Below are positions 33,073 to 40,977 of a stretch of 64,000 nt of DNA, in pieces. The notes beneath the pieces are model-generated. The model saw only the letters and a program-made list of their open reading frames with translations, searched no databases and was not told the DNA's origin. How positions within the stretch are numbered: position 1 is the first letter of the stretch; each line of letters opens with the position of its first letter. The DNA comes from a bacterium 210917-DFI.7.65 (GTDB lineage: Bacteria > Bacillota > Clostridia > Oscillospirales > Oscillospiraceae): contig JAJCJJ010000001.1 in the NCBI GenBank assembly GCA_020555865.1, positions 186,001 through 250,000 of the forward strand. Direction: 5' to 3'. Position numbers and translations under genes: made by a program.

Positions 33073-34203
33073 TTATACGTTAAACAGGAACTCGATGATA
33101 TCGCCGTCCTGCACTACATATTCCTTACCTTCGGAGCGGTAGAGGCCCCGGGCCTTGACTTCGCTCATTTTTCCGCCGCACTCCATCAAGGTGTTGAAAT
33201 TGCACACCTCCGCGCGAATAAAGCCGCGTTCGAAGTCGGAGTGGATTTTGCCGGCGGCCTGGGGTGCTTTGGTTCCCTTTTTGATGGTCCAGGCGCGGCA
33301 TTCTTTCTTGCCGTCGGTCAGGAAAGAGATCAGGCCCAGCAGGGAGTAGCTGGCGGCGATCAGCTGATCAAGACCACTGGATTCGATGCCCATTTCGGCC
33401 AGGAATTCCGCTTTTTCCTCAGGGGTGTATTCAGCAATGTCCTCTTCGGTCTTGGCGCAGATGGGAATGGCTTCGGCGCCCTCAACTTCGGCCCGGGCCT
33501 TAACCAGTGGGAAATAGCGGTTGTTCTCAATGCCGTTCATCAGGTCATCTTCACCCATGTTGCAGGCGTAGATGATAGGCTTGGCGGACAGCAGGCCGAT
33601 CTCCCGCACCGCCAGCGTCTGGGCTTCGTCGTCGGTGTCAAAGGCGAAGGTGCGGGCGCTTTTACCCTCGCCCAGCCAGGCGGCAAGGGGTTCCAGCCAG
33701 GCGAGTTCGGCCTTGGCGTCCTTATTGCCGGTTTTGGCCGCTTTGCTCTGGCGTGTGATGCGGTTTTGCACAACTTCCAGATCTGCAAGGATCAGTTCCA
33801 TGTCGATGGCATCAATATCGCCTTCCGGATCCACGCCCACGGGTACGTTCACATCATCCACTACATGGACAATATTCTCGTCGTCAAAGCAGCGCACCAC
33901 ATGGACGATGGCGTCGCATTCCCGGATATGGCCCAGGAATTTATTGCCTAGGCCCGCACCGCTGGCTGCGCCGCGCACCAGACCTGCGATGTCCACAAAT
34001 TCGATCACCGCGTTGGTTTTTTTATCCGGTTCCCAGATGCGGCACAGTTCATCAAGCCGTTTGTCGGGCACCGGAACGATGCCGGTGTTCGGCTCAATGG
34101 TGCAGAAAGGGTAGTTGGCTGCCTGGGCGTTTTTGGTATTGGTGATGGCGTTAAACAGGGTGGACTTTCCCACGTTGGGCAGTCCTACAATTCCTAATTT
34201 CAT
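33073..34203 (-). CDS. ychF: Redox-regulated GTPase/ATPase YchF (OLA1 family)
   Basis: 376 residues. P-loop GLPNVGKSTLFNAIT, switch segment FVDIAGLVRGA, and a C-terminal TGS domain (CRAWTIKKGTKAPQAAGKIH, VQDGDIIEFLFNV). This universal ribosome-associated ATPase acts in translation and stress responses. MKLGIVGLPN at 34203 is the family start; a TTG three codons earlier is closer to AAGGAG and cannot be excluded. It heads the ychF-cupin-SLH operon. Confidence 0.95.
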   Translation of the reverse strand: MKLGIVGLPNVGKSTLFNAITNTKNAQAANYPFCTIEPNTGIVPVPDKRLDELCRIWEPDKKTNAVIEFVDIAGLVRGAASGAGLGNKFLGHIRECDAIVHVVRCFDDENIVHVVDDVNVPVGVDPEGDIDAIDMELILADLEVVQNRITRQSKAAKTGNKDAKAELAWLEPLAAWLGEGKSARTFAFDTDDEAQTLAVREIGLLSAKPIIYACNMGEDDLMNGIENNRYFPLVKARAEVEGAEAIPICAKTEEDIAEYTPEEKAEFLAEMGIESSGLDQLIAASYSLLGLISFLTDGKKECRAWTIKKGTKAPQAAGKIHSDFERGFIRAEVCNFNTLMECGGKMSEVKARGLYRSEGKEYVVQDGDIIEFLFNV

Positions 34204-34281
34204 AGTTTTCAAAACTCCTTTATTTTTCCAAGGCTTTCAGCGGCTTCATTTGTTCCTCCGCACCAAAACCACACCAGTTTC

Positions 34282-34734
34282 TTAACTTGCTGCGATTTTG
34301 ACTGCTTTAAACTGGTGAACCGCTTCCTCCATAGATTCCTCTGTAATATGAACATACCGATCCATAGCTGTCTGGATCCTTACATGCTCCGGCAGTTTCT
34401 GCAATACTTTTGGCCGCATTTCTCTTTTTATCATATGGGTAGCATAGGTGTGCCAGAGCGTGTGCTGCTTCGCTGCTTCAAGAAACTTTGCCTGTTTCTC
34501 AACGGGCAGAAATTTCATAGCGCTGGCAGCCTTGACGGGCTTGGTATATCGGACATGATTCACCGGATGCTTGGGGATAATGTCATTCATGACCACGGCT
34601 TTGGGCATAGTGTCCATTGCAGTGTATATTTGACGAATTGTGGAACCGGCATAACGCGCATTGACAGAAAAAAGTCCAATTAGAATAATAATTTTACCAT
34701 AGGACTCCTTATATTTCAATAAGTTCACCTGCAT
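34282..34734 (-). pseudogene. Decayed tyrosine recombinase (Tn916 Int-like)
   Basis: 150 codons remain. The first part resembles the core-binding region of transposon integrases (STIRQIYTAMDTMPKAVVMN, KPVKAASAMKFLPVEKQAKF); it then jumps to the C-terminal catalytic region (TLWHTYATHMIKREMRPKVL, DRYVHITEESMEEAV). The segment with the first catalytic Arg and Lys is missing, and the H-x-x-R box reads with Trp for Arg. So it is internally deleted and inactive. It is a relic of an older element, separated from tRNA-Leu by an intact operon. Confidence 0.75.
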
Positions 34735-35745
34735 TTCGGTTTAGAAATATCCTGTGCCTACGCCGAAGAATCAAGCGGTCAGCTTCTTTTGGACAGTTCC
34801 TGTTTATCGCAAGATTACAAAACGGAATCCGTAAGTGTGCAATAAAGTAGTGTAGGTATAAAAGCCGCCTGATAAAACAGCTTGCCCAGAATGAGCCGTG
34901 CTCCGCAGTACAATCGGGTGTACTGTTTTTCAAAAGATGGCGATGATCATGGCAGCCAAGGCAGCAAAGGTGACTGCTTGCGTGCTGCCAGAGATCAGGC
35001 TGCAAGCGGCGGATGTTGTAGAATGCGTTGGCCTTTTTGTATCAATATTGATCGATTCGCTCTATCGTCAGATCATCGGGACCGTAGTATTCCGTATCCA
35101 CTTGCAGATCCTGCGCTCCAAACAAAAGATACGATGGCCATAGCACAGTTTGATGAAATAATGCAGAGGGGGCTGATTCAGGCTGCCTTCCGATGCTGCA
35201 GATGCTTTCCGCGTCTTTTTCAGAGTGGGGTTTGCCGGTGCTGGCTTTTCCACTTGGCGTTTCGTTACATCCTTTACTTGAAATTAACAGAAAAATCTGT
35301 ATAATAAGAATTAAAAGCAATCAAGATAGACTGCAAGGAAGCGTACGATCACCTTTCGCATTCGGCCTGCAGTGGAGGCATATTGCTTCAAAGCGGTCTA
35401 TATCCTTGGGCCTTATGCCGGTGGTGACGCCAGGGAGATCTACTGGCGGATACGGTTGGATCCGGCTTGCGCGCTCTTGCATCTGGCAGACGTAAGTGCT
35501 TTGGTGGCTGCGGTAAACATTCCGGAACCGGAGCAGTTTTGTGGCAGACCGTTTGGAAATGAAAGAATGAATAGGTTTTCGAAGGAGTGCCGATGGCTCC
35601 CTTTAAGGTATACAGTGGAAAAACTGCTGGAACCAAGAAGGGAGTCAATTTTTATGTCCAATACAACAAGATACCCAGTGAAAAAGATAATAGAGGCTGT
35701 GAGCGCGTGTATAGAAGGAAGAGCGGACATGATTTTTTCATAAGA
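34735..35745. other. Degenerate intergenic region
   Basis: About 1 kb without a convincing gene on either strand. Short frames lack ribosome sites and family resemblance. A minus-strand tail near 35042-35110 reads DLQVDTEYYGPDDLTIERID, which looks like the conserved core of a broken element gene. The region is best read as decayed mobile-element sequence next to the broken integrase. Confidence 0.5.
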
Positions 35746-35762
35746 AAGGAGTGGTTAACAAA

Positions 35763-35981
35763 ATGCTGTCGTACGTACCAAAGCTGGAAAAAATCCACAA
35801 TCCAGAAATAGGAAGTTATTCCTCTTTTGGGATTGCGGTCTATCAAGATAAGAAACTGATTCTGTTTGTTTCCGATATTTCCACAGAGGAAGCACTCGTC
35901 ACAAATCTGGCTATGCATTGCTCGCAGCAACAGCTTTCTCCCACTCATCTCTACGATGTGATTGAGGACTTTTTGGGTTGA
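35763..35981 (+). CDS. DUF6514 family protein
   Basis: 72 residues starting MLSYVPKLEKIHNPEIGSYS; AAAGGAG lies 10 bases upstream. The pattern SSFGIAVYQ, then VSDISTEEALVTNLAMHCSQ and LSPTHLYDVIEDFLG matches DUF6514, a small Clostridia family of unknown function. It is an intact gene in otherwise eroded surroundings. Confidence 0.7.
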   Translation: MLSYVPKLEKIHNPEIGSYSSFGIAVYQDKKLILFVSDISTEEALVTNLAMHCSQQQLSPTHLYDVIEDFLG

Positions 35982-36429
35982 TATACCAAAAAAGAGAAAG
36001 GATAAGTGTAACCCTCCCGTCGCACATATCCAGGTATCGGTGGACAGTGGCTGCCTGATCATTAAGCTGTTGAACGATGACCTGGACCGTGTTCCTCGTG
36101 GCGTTCATTCTCGTCTCATACTGAAAGATCAGGAAAAGCCTGTACGAGCGGCAGCGTTGTCCCTACCCAGATCAATCGTCCGGACATTATCCTCAACTAT
36201 TTCCCTGCAAAACGCATTGCCCTCCTGTTTTGCACACGGGTGTATAGGCTCCATAAATTGAAATTATCTGCAGGGAGAATACGAGCCATCAGCTTGATTT
36301 TTTTAATTTTGCAGAAACGTTCCGTATTCATTCCGCACCCAACTGCCATTTCTATAGTGGGGAGTTATGTGCAGCTAAATGTCGAGAAAGCCTCGATATT
36401 ACAGGGGGGATATCGCCTGGCCAGACCTG
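35982..36429. other. Gene-free stretch
   Basis: About 450 bases between DUF6514 and the arcC terminator. No ORF with a ribosome site, no RNA gene and no clear repeat seen. Confidence 0.5.
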
Positions 36430-36466
36430 AAAAAGCCGCAGGGAACTCGGTGTGGTTCCCTGCGGC
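36430..36466 (-). terminator. Terminator of arcC
   Basis: Perfect 12-bp stem GCCGCAGGGAAC/GTTCCCTGCGGC, 8-base loop, TTTTT on the minus strand. Confidence 0.85.
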
Positions 36467-36471
36467 CTGTT

Positions 36472-37410
36472 TTACATGTGGATCACGGTACCGCTTTTCC
36501 CTTCAATGGCCTCGGGGGCTTTTTCCAGGGAAGCGATGATGGCTTTACGGCCCTTTCCGCTTTTCACAAAGTTCATGGCAGCCTGCACTTTGGGCAGCAT
36601 GCTGCCGGGGGCAAACTGACCCTCGGCACAGTAGCGCTCTGCTTCGGCCAGAGTCATTTCCTGAAGTTCTTTCTGGTTGGGCTTACCGTAGTTGATCGCC
36701 ACGTGGTCTACGGCGGTGAGAATAAACAGGTATTCTGCATCCACCAGCTCGGCCAGCTTGGCGGCGGAAAAATCCTTATCCACCACAGCGGATACGCCGT
36801 GGAAATCGCCGTGGCTGTCTTTTGTTACGGGCACGCCGCCGCCGCCGCAGGCGATGACAATGAAATCATCATCCAGCAGGGAGCGGATCGAGTCCTTTTC
36901 CACAATGTCGACCGGTTTGGGCGAGGCCACGACCTGCCGCCAGCCGCGGCCCGCGTCCTCGACGAAAGTGACGCCTGGGTTTTCCTTCATCAGCTTGGCG
37001 GCGGTTTTGCCGTCATAAAATCCGCCGATGGGCTTGGTGGGGTTTGAAAATGCGGGATCCTTTTCGTCCACGATCACCTGCGTCACTACGGTGGCGGTCT
37101 TCCATGGCTTTCCTTCTTTGCGCACTTCTTTGGTAATGCCTTTTTGCAGGTGGTAGCCGATATAGCCCTGGCTCATGGCTGTGCATTCGGGCAGATCCAT
37201 GCGCGCCACCCGGTTGTCGTTTTTGGCAGCTTCGTCAAAGGCCAGGTTGATCATACCCACCTGGGGACCGTTGCCGTGGCTGACCAGGATTTCGTTGCCC
37301 TGCTTGATCAGCCCGATCAGGGAAGGGGCAGCCTGCTCAATTCTTTCCTGCTGTTCCTGTGCGGTATTGCCCAATGCGTTGCCGCCCAGCGCAATCACAA
37401 TGCGTGACAT
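36472..37410 (-). CDS. arcC: Carbamate kinase
   Basis: 312 residues starting MSRIVIALGGNALG. Kinase motifs SHGNGPQVGMI, PECTAMSQGYIGY and VIACGGGGVPV and the end GKSGTVI are those of ArcC. It converts carbamoyl phosphate and ADP to carbamate and ATP, normally in arginine or agmatine/purine fermentation. It stands alone without arcA or arcB nearby. Start uncertain: an ATG 9 bases earlier (37419) sits at poor spacing from AAAGGCGG. Confidence 0.95.
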   Translation of the reverse strand: MSRIVIALGGNALGNTAQEQQERIEQAAPSLIGLIKQGNEILVSHGNGPQVGMINLAFDEAAKNDNRVARMDLPECTAMSQGYIGYHLQKGITKEVRKEGKPWKTATVVTQVIVDEKDPAFSNPTKPIGGFYDGKTAAKLMKENPGVTFVEDAGRGWRQVVASPKPVDIVEKDSIRSLLDDDFIVIACGGGGVPVTKDSHGDFHGVSAVVDKDFSAAKLAELVDAEYLFILTAVDHVAINYGKPNQKELQEMTLAEAERYCAEGQFAPGSMLPKVQAAMNFVKSGKGRKAIIASLEKAPEAIEGKSGTVIHM

Positions 37411-37504
37411 AGTATTCATTCCGCCTTTCTGTGTCGTCTGTTTTTTGCTTATTTTGGTCGTTCGCTCATAGTATTTGTCGAAGAGCGGAATTTCATAAAT
37501 TTTT

Positions 37505-37533
37505 GTGACAAGAAGGTTTTTCTATGGTAAAAT
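37505..37533 (+). promoter_or_regulatory. Promoter of the nucleotidyltransferase-pantothenate kinase operon
   Basis: GTGACA (37505-37510), 17-base spacer, TAAAAT (37528-37533) extended by TGG. Confidence 0.6.
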
Positions 37534-37653
37534 AACCGGGAAGCAGCTGTTTTTGCTGCTGCCGATGAAAAAAAGCAACGTCCGAAGCGGCGCGGGAAAA
37601 TCAAACGCGTATTTTTTCGGCTGGAAAATTTTTGCAATGAGGAGCATTCGGAA

Positions 37654-38391
37654 ATGAAAGCGATCGTTTTGGCGGCGGGTAAAGGTACCCGCCTGCAGTC
37701 GGAAGGCTGCAATCTGCCCAAGGTGCTGCGCACGGCGCTGGGAAAGCCACTGCTGGGCTATGTGCTGGACGGCCTGCAGTTTTTGAACAAGGAAGATATC
37801 ATTATCGTGGCGGGGTATCAGCACGAAAAAGTGGAGCAGGCTTTTGCCGGCTACCCCTTTGCCATGCAGGCCGAGCAGCTGGGGACAGGACATGCCGTGG
37901 CCTGCGCCCAGGAAGCCGTGGGCGATTATGACGGCCCGGTTCTGGTATGCTGCGGCGATATGCCCCTGATGCGTGAGCGGACGTACCGCGCCATGTTTGA
38001 GGCGCAGGAGAAAGAAGGCAACGTATGCACCATTCTGGCGGCCGTTTGCACGGAGGATTTGCCCTATGGCCGCATTTTGCGCCGCGCCGACGGCACCTTT
38101 GACCGAGTGGTGGAGGACAGGGACTGTACGAGCGAACAGAAAAAAATCCGCGAGCTGAACGCGGGGGTATACGTGTTTGACTGCAAAAAACTGTTTGCCG
38201 CACTGGGGCAGCTGAACAACAACAATGCTCAGGGGGAATACTACCTGACAGACGTGCCGAAGCTGCTGCAGGACGCGGGCGGCCGGGTCGGCGTGTGCGC
38301 GGCATGTACTGCAGAGGAAATGCTGGGGGTGAACACCCCGGCCCAGCTTCAGGCAGTGGAGGAATATCTGAGAGAGGAGCAGCAGGCATGA
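37654..38391 (+). CDS. Sugar-nucleotide-type NTP transferase (GlmU N-domain-like)
   Basis: 245 residues. It starts MKAIVLAAGKGTRLQSE, the nucleotide-binding signature, with LPKVLRTALGKPLLGYVL, EQLGTGHAVACAQ and VLVCCGDMPLM as in the uridyltransferase half of GlmU. The left-handed beta-helix acetyltransferase half is absent, so it probably only makes UDP- or NDP-sugar from the sugar phosphate. It overlaps the pantothenate kinase gene by 4 bases. Confidence 0.85.
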   Translation: MKAIVLAAGKGTRLQSEGCNLPKVLRTALGKPLLGYVLDGLQFLNKEDIIIVAGYQHEKVEQAFAGYPFAMQAEQLGTGHAVACAQEAVGDYDGPVLVCCGDMPLMRERTYRAMFEAQEKEGNVCTILAAVCTEDLPYGRILRRADGTFDRVVEDRDCTSEQKKIRELNAGVYVFDCKKLFAALGQLNNNNAQGEYYLTDVPKLLQDAGGRVGVCAACTAEEMLGVNTPAQLQAVEEYLREEQQA

Positions 38392-39227
38392 AACTGATTT
38401 TGGGACTGGACGCGGGCACCTCGTCCACAAAGCTGATGGCTATGACGGAGGACGGAAAACGCTTTATCACGCCCATGCGCATGGGGCCGATGAGCAGCCA
38501 TAAATCCTTCTGCGCGGCACTGAGCCGGTTTGCTGCGGACAACGCCATGACTGAAGAAGATTTTGCCTGGATCGCCGCTACCGGCGGACGGGCGACCCAT
38601 GTGGGAGAGGAGATCCTGGGTGTCCCCGTGCGCCGCATGAATGAAATTGAAGCCATGGCGGCGGGCGCGCTGCGCTTCAGCCAGCAGAAAAAAGGCGTGG
38701 TGGTCAATATGGGCACGGGCACCACACTGGTGTATGCCGAGGAGGGCAAACAGCCGGAGCACATATTCGGCAGCGCTGTGGGCGGCGGGACGCTGCTGGG
38801 CCTCGGCTCCCGTCTGGCGGGCACGAGCAATTACACGGAATTGCTGTTCCTGGCCGGGAAAGGCGACCGCCGGCGGGCAGATCTTTCCATTGCAGACATG
38901 GATTTTGCAGATGTGGAAAGCCTGGATGAGCGCCTGACGCTGTCCAATTTCGGCAAACTTCGCCCTGAAGACAACGTGGAGGACAAGGACGCGGCGGCGG
39001 CGTTGGTGAATCTTATTTTGGAAGTCGTCGGCACCGAGGCCATGCTGGCCTGCCGCGCCAAAAACTGCGATACGGCCATCGTGGTGGGCACACTGGCGGA
39101 TCTGCCCGGCTCGGATGCGGTGTTTGCGCTGTTTGAACAGCTCTGCGGCGTGAAATTTGTCAAGGCGGGAATGCCGTCCTTTGTCACCGCGGCGGGTGCG
39201 CTGCTGCGGGCCATGGAGCAGGAATAA
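38388..39227 (+). CDS. coaW: Type II pantothenate kinase
   Basis: 279 residues starting MKLILGLDAGTSSTKLM, the phosphate-1 motif of the ASKHA fold, with MGTGTTLVYAEEG, FGSAVGGGTLLGLGSRLAG and a C-terminal VTAAGALLRA. It phosphorylates pantothenate, the first step of CoA synthesis, and type II enzymes resist CoA feedback. Coupled to the preceding gene by ATGA. The gene symbol is by family; the substrate is inferred. Confidence 0.85.
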   Translation: MKLILGLDAGTSSTKLMAMTEDGKRFITPMRMGPMSSHKSFCAALSRFAADNAMTEEDFAWIAATGGRATHVGEEILGVPVRRMNEIEAMAAGALRFSQQKKGVVVNMGTGTTLVYAEEGKQPEHIFGSAVGGGTLLGLGSRLAGTSNYTELLFLAGKGDRRRADLSIADMDFADVESLDERLTLSNFGKLRPEDNVEDKDAAAALVNLILEVVGTEAMLACRAKNCDTAIVVGTLADLPGSDAVFALFEQLCGVKFVKAGMPSFVTAAGALLRAMEQE

Positions 39228-39230
39228 AGG

Positions 39231-39259
39231 AAAAGCCGGCGCGCAGGCGCCGGCTTTTT
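39231..39259 (+). terminator. Terminator after pantothenate kinase
   Basis: Perfect stem AAAAGCCGGCGC/GCGCCGGCTTTT with a 4-base loop and T-run, 3 bases after the stop. Confidence 0.9.
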
Positions 39260-39265
39260 AGGTTT

Positions 39266-39530
39266 CCTTCTTGGAAGAAGGGGGAACGGTTGCGCCCCGC
39301 AACGGGGGAGGGTTTTTTCTCCTCTTGGAAGAGGGGGAACGGCTGCGCCCCACATTTCTTTTTCTCTCGCGAGAGAAAAAGAAACGTGCCGCGCCCGGTA
39401 CAAAGAAAAAGAGCGCTGGGAGCGGCTTTCGTGACGAAAGCTGCTCCTTTTTCCTTTGTGTCTATGTCCTGATAGTGGGTTCCCTGGTGCTATGCGGACT
39501 GGTTTCACCACTTGCGCCGCTGCCGCTAAC
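39266..39530 (+). repeat. Structured repeat, left copy
   Basis: About 265 bp, matching the right copy at 40681-40946 in inverted orientation at roughly 85-90 percent by eye. It contains a perfect 30-bp palindrome (39355-39384), a near-palindrome near 39420-39447 and GGAAGAAG/GGAAGAG units. Its end overlaps the 3' end of the first ribbon-helix-helix gene. Confidence 0.85.
39355..39384. repeat. Perfect 30-bp palindrome
   Basis: 15-base half sites, centre CTCTCG|CGAGAG, flanked by T5/A5 tracts. The inverted copy carries one mismatch at the same place. Confidence 0.9.
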
Positions 39531-39711
39531 GGGTGCGAGAAAGGTTCGTTTTCTGTTGTTCGGAATCGAGAGCATCTTCTTCTAAATGCTGCAGCAGCAC
39601 AAACTCAATATAATTTGTAATAGATCGGTGCTCTTTCGTTGCCAGTTTTCCGATTTTATCCAGCACATCCTCTGACAAACGCAAGGTGAATACCCGCTTG
39701 CTTGTAGCCAT
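39526..39711 (-). CDS. Ribbon-helix-helix (Arc/CopG-like) protein 1
   Basis: 61 residues starting MATSKRVFTLRLSEDVLDKI. The first 45 residues are a ribbon-helix-helix DNA-binding motif (RVFTLRLSED strand; ITNYIEFVLLQHL helix). Its last codons run into the left repeat copy, so the C-terminus may have been altered by the repeat. 21 bases downstream of the second RHH gene. Antitoxin-like, but no toxin is adjacent. Confidence 0.75.
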   Translation of the reverse strand: MATSKRVFTLRLSEDVLDKIGKLATKEHRSITNYIEFVLLQHLEEDALDSEQQKTNLSRTR

Positions 39712-39732
39712 TTGGCATCGCCTTTCCTCCTG

Positions 39733-39912
39733 TTATATGATCCATGGATCGCCTTTCGCATGTTCGGCATAATACCGCAGATAAACACGGAGTACTTGAC
39801 GAATATAGGCCGATGTGCTGCGTTCTGTCTCTTCTGATAGTGTTTTGATTTGTCCGTATAATTCCATGGGAAGCAATATAGATACTGCTTTTTTGGGATT
39901 AGAGTCAATCAT
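39733..39912 (-). CDS. Ribbon-helix-helix protein 2
   Basis: 59 residues starting MIDSNPKKAVSILLPMELYG at the ATG at 39912, with GAGGTG 6 bases upstream. The strand AVSILLPMELY plus helices TERSTSAYIRQVLRVYLRYY form a ribbon-helix-helix fold. Divergent from the XRE gene across a palindromic operator. Could regulate a nearby module or be an antitoxin relic. Confidence 0.75.
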   Translation of the reverse strand: MIDSNPKKAVSILLPMELYGQIKTLSEETERSTSAYIRQVLRVYLRYYAEHAKGDPWII

Positions 39913-39934
39913 GTTTATCACCTCATATTTATTT

Positions 39935-39976
39935 TAAGGGATATTGCCTTAAAATGCAATAAGGGAATATCCCTTA
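39935..39976. promoter_or_regulatory. Palindromic operator between RHH and XRE genes
   Basis: Perfect 11-bp arms TAAGGGATATT (39935-39945) and AATATCCCTTA (39966-39976), with inner CCTTA/TAAGG. It overlaps the region just upstream of TATAAT at 39979-39984, fitting autoregulation. Confidence 0.75.
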
Positions 39977-40002
39977 TTTATAATAATTGCGAGGTGAACA
40001 TC

Positions 40003-40224
40003 ATGTTGGAGCATTTACGAAACTTGCGCGAAGATTCTGACCTTTCGCAAAAAGAGGTTGCAGAAAAATTACAGATTCATCAAACAACTTATTCTGATTA
40101 TGAACTTGGTCGATTAAATATTCCGATTCCTGTTTTGAAGCAATTAGCAGAACTTTTTAATACCAGTATTGATTATATAGTAGATCTAACAGATGAAGTG
40201 ACCCCGTATGAAAAGAAGAAATAA
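40003..40224 (+). CDS. XRE-family regulator (short)
   Basis: 73 residues starting MLEHLRNLREDSDLSQKEVA. Classic XRE helix-turn-helix (LSQKEVAEKLQIHQTTYSDY) and the ending FNTSIDYIVDLTDEVTPY typical of phage-type repressors. GAGGTG upstream of the ATG at 40003. The paired helper/XRE arrangement resembles that at 51375-51960. Confidence 0.85.
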   Translation: MLEHLRNLREDSDLSQKEVAEKLQIHQTTYSDYELGRLNIPIPVLKQLAELFNTSIDYIVDLTDEVTPYEKKK

Positions 40225-40276
40225 AAATTTATTATCCTGATATATTGAGAGAACTTACCTGCATGCACAGCGTAGC

Positions 40277-40326
40277 ATTAGCGGCGTAAGCAGTAAGACC
40301 AGTCCACTTAGCGCCAGGACATCAGT
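40277..40326 (-). repeat. Partial third copy of the structured repeat
   Basis: About 50 bases resembling the first 50 bases of the right copy (GCGGCG-AAG-AGTAA-ACCAGTCC pattern), in the same orientation as the right copy. It indicates repeated insertion or truncation of this element. Confidence 0.6.
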
Positions 40327-40369
40327 CTTTGGGAATAGTGTACGCAAAAAGAGAAAGGGAGGGGACAGC

Positions 40370-40612
40370 ATGAATGCGGCGGACGCTGTGGCAAGAAGGA
40401 TCGAGATGCTTTGTGAAGAGCATCATATTGTAGTGAATGCTCTGGCGAATTTATGCGGAATGCCACCCTCCACAATTTACAGTATGTTAAACGCAAAGAG
40501 TCGTAATCCCGGCGTTGTGTCAATTCAAAAAATATGTGATGGTTTGGAAATCAGTGTGCGTGAATTTTTTGATGATCCTCTATTTGAATCTCTGGATGAA
40601 GTGATTGAGTAA
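40370..40612 (+). CDS. XRE-family regulator
   Basis: 80 residues starting MNAADAVARRIEMLCEEHHI. Helix-turn-helix NALANLCGMPPSTIYSMLNA, then VVSIQKICDGLEISVREFFD. AAAGGGAGGGG precedes the ATG. Lies between the partial and full repeat copies and is independent in sequence from the XRE gene at 40003. Confidence 0.85.
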   Translation: MNAADAVARRIEMLCEEHHIVVNALANLCGMPPSTIYSMLNAKSRNPGVVSIQKICDGLEISVREFFDDPLFESLDEVIE

Positions 40613-40644
40613 AACGCGAAGCATGATCAGGTGCTTCGCGTTTT
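40611..40644 (+). terminator. Terminator after the second XRE gene
   Basis: Perfect 13-bp stem AAAACGCGAAGCA/TGCTTCGCGTTTT overlapping the stop codon. Confidence 0.85.
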
Positions 40645-40680
40645 ACTATTTTATAAGATTTGTTTTACACCACTTGAAAA

Positions 40681-40946
40681 GTTAGCGGCAGCGGCGCAAG
40701 TGGTAAAACCAGTCCGCATAGCACCAAGCCACTGCCGTCAGGACGTAAAGCACGAACGAAAAAGGAGCAGCTTTCGCCACGAAAGCCGCTCCAAGCGCTC
40801 TTTTTCTTTGTACCGGGCGCGGCACGTTTCTTTTTCTCTCGCAAGAGAAAAAGAAATGTGGGGCGCAGCCGTTCCCCCCTCTTTCAAGAAGAGAAAAACC
40901 CCCGCCCCGTTGCGGGGCGCAATCGTTCCCCCTTCTTCCAAGAAGG
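40681..40946 (-). repeat. Structured repeat, right copy (inverted)
   Basis: Inverted partner of 39266-39530, with the same internal palindromes. A further GGGGCGCAAC unit follows to 40976, abutting the 3' end of the aldehyde dehydrogenase gene. Confidence 0.85.
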
Positions 40947-40977
40947 ACAAAACCCACCCCGCTGTGGGGCGCAACTG

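Noticed and set aside
37522..38430. 302-codon minus-strand frame opposite the nucleotidyltransferase
   Set aside because: The plus-strand gene has clear family motifs, a promoter and an operon partner; the minus frame has none.
39271..39585. Apparent small protein-coding frames within the structured repeats
   Set aside because: The repeat copies encode similar peptides only because the DNA is repeated; dense palindromes and no ribosome sites argue for a non-coding element.
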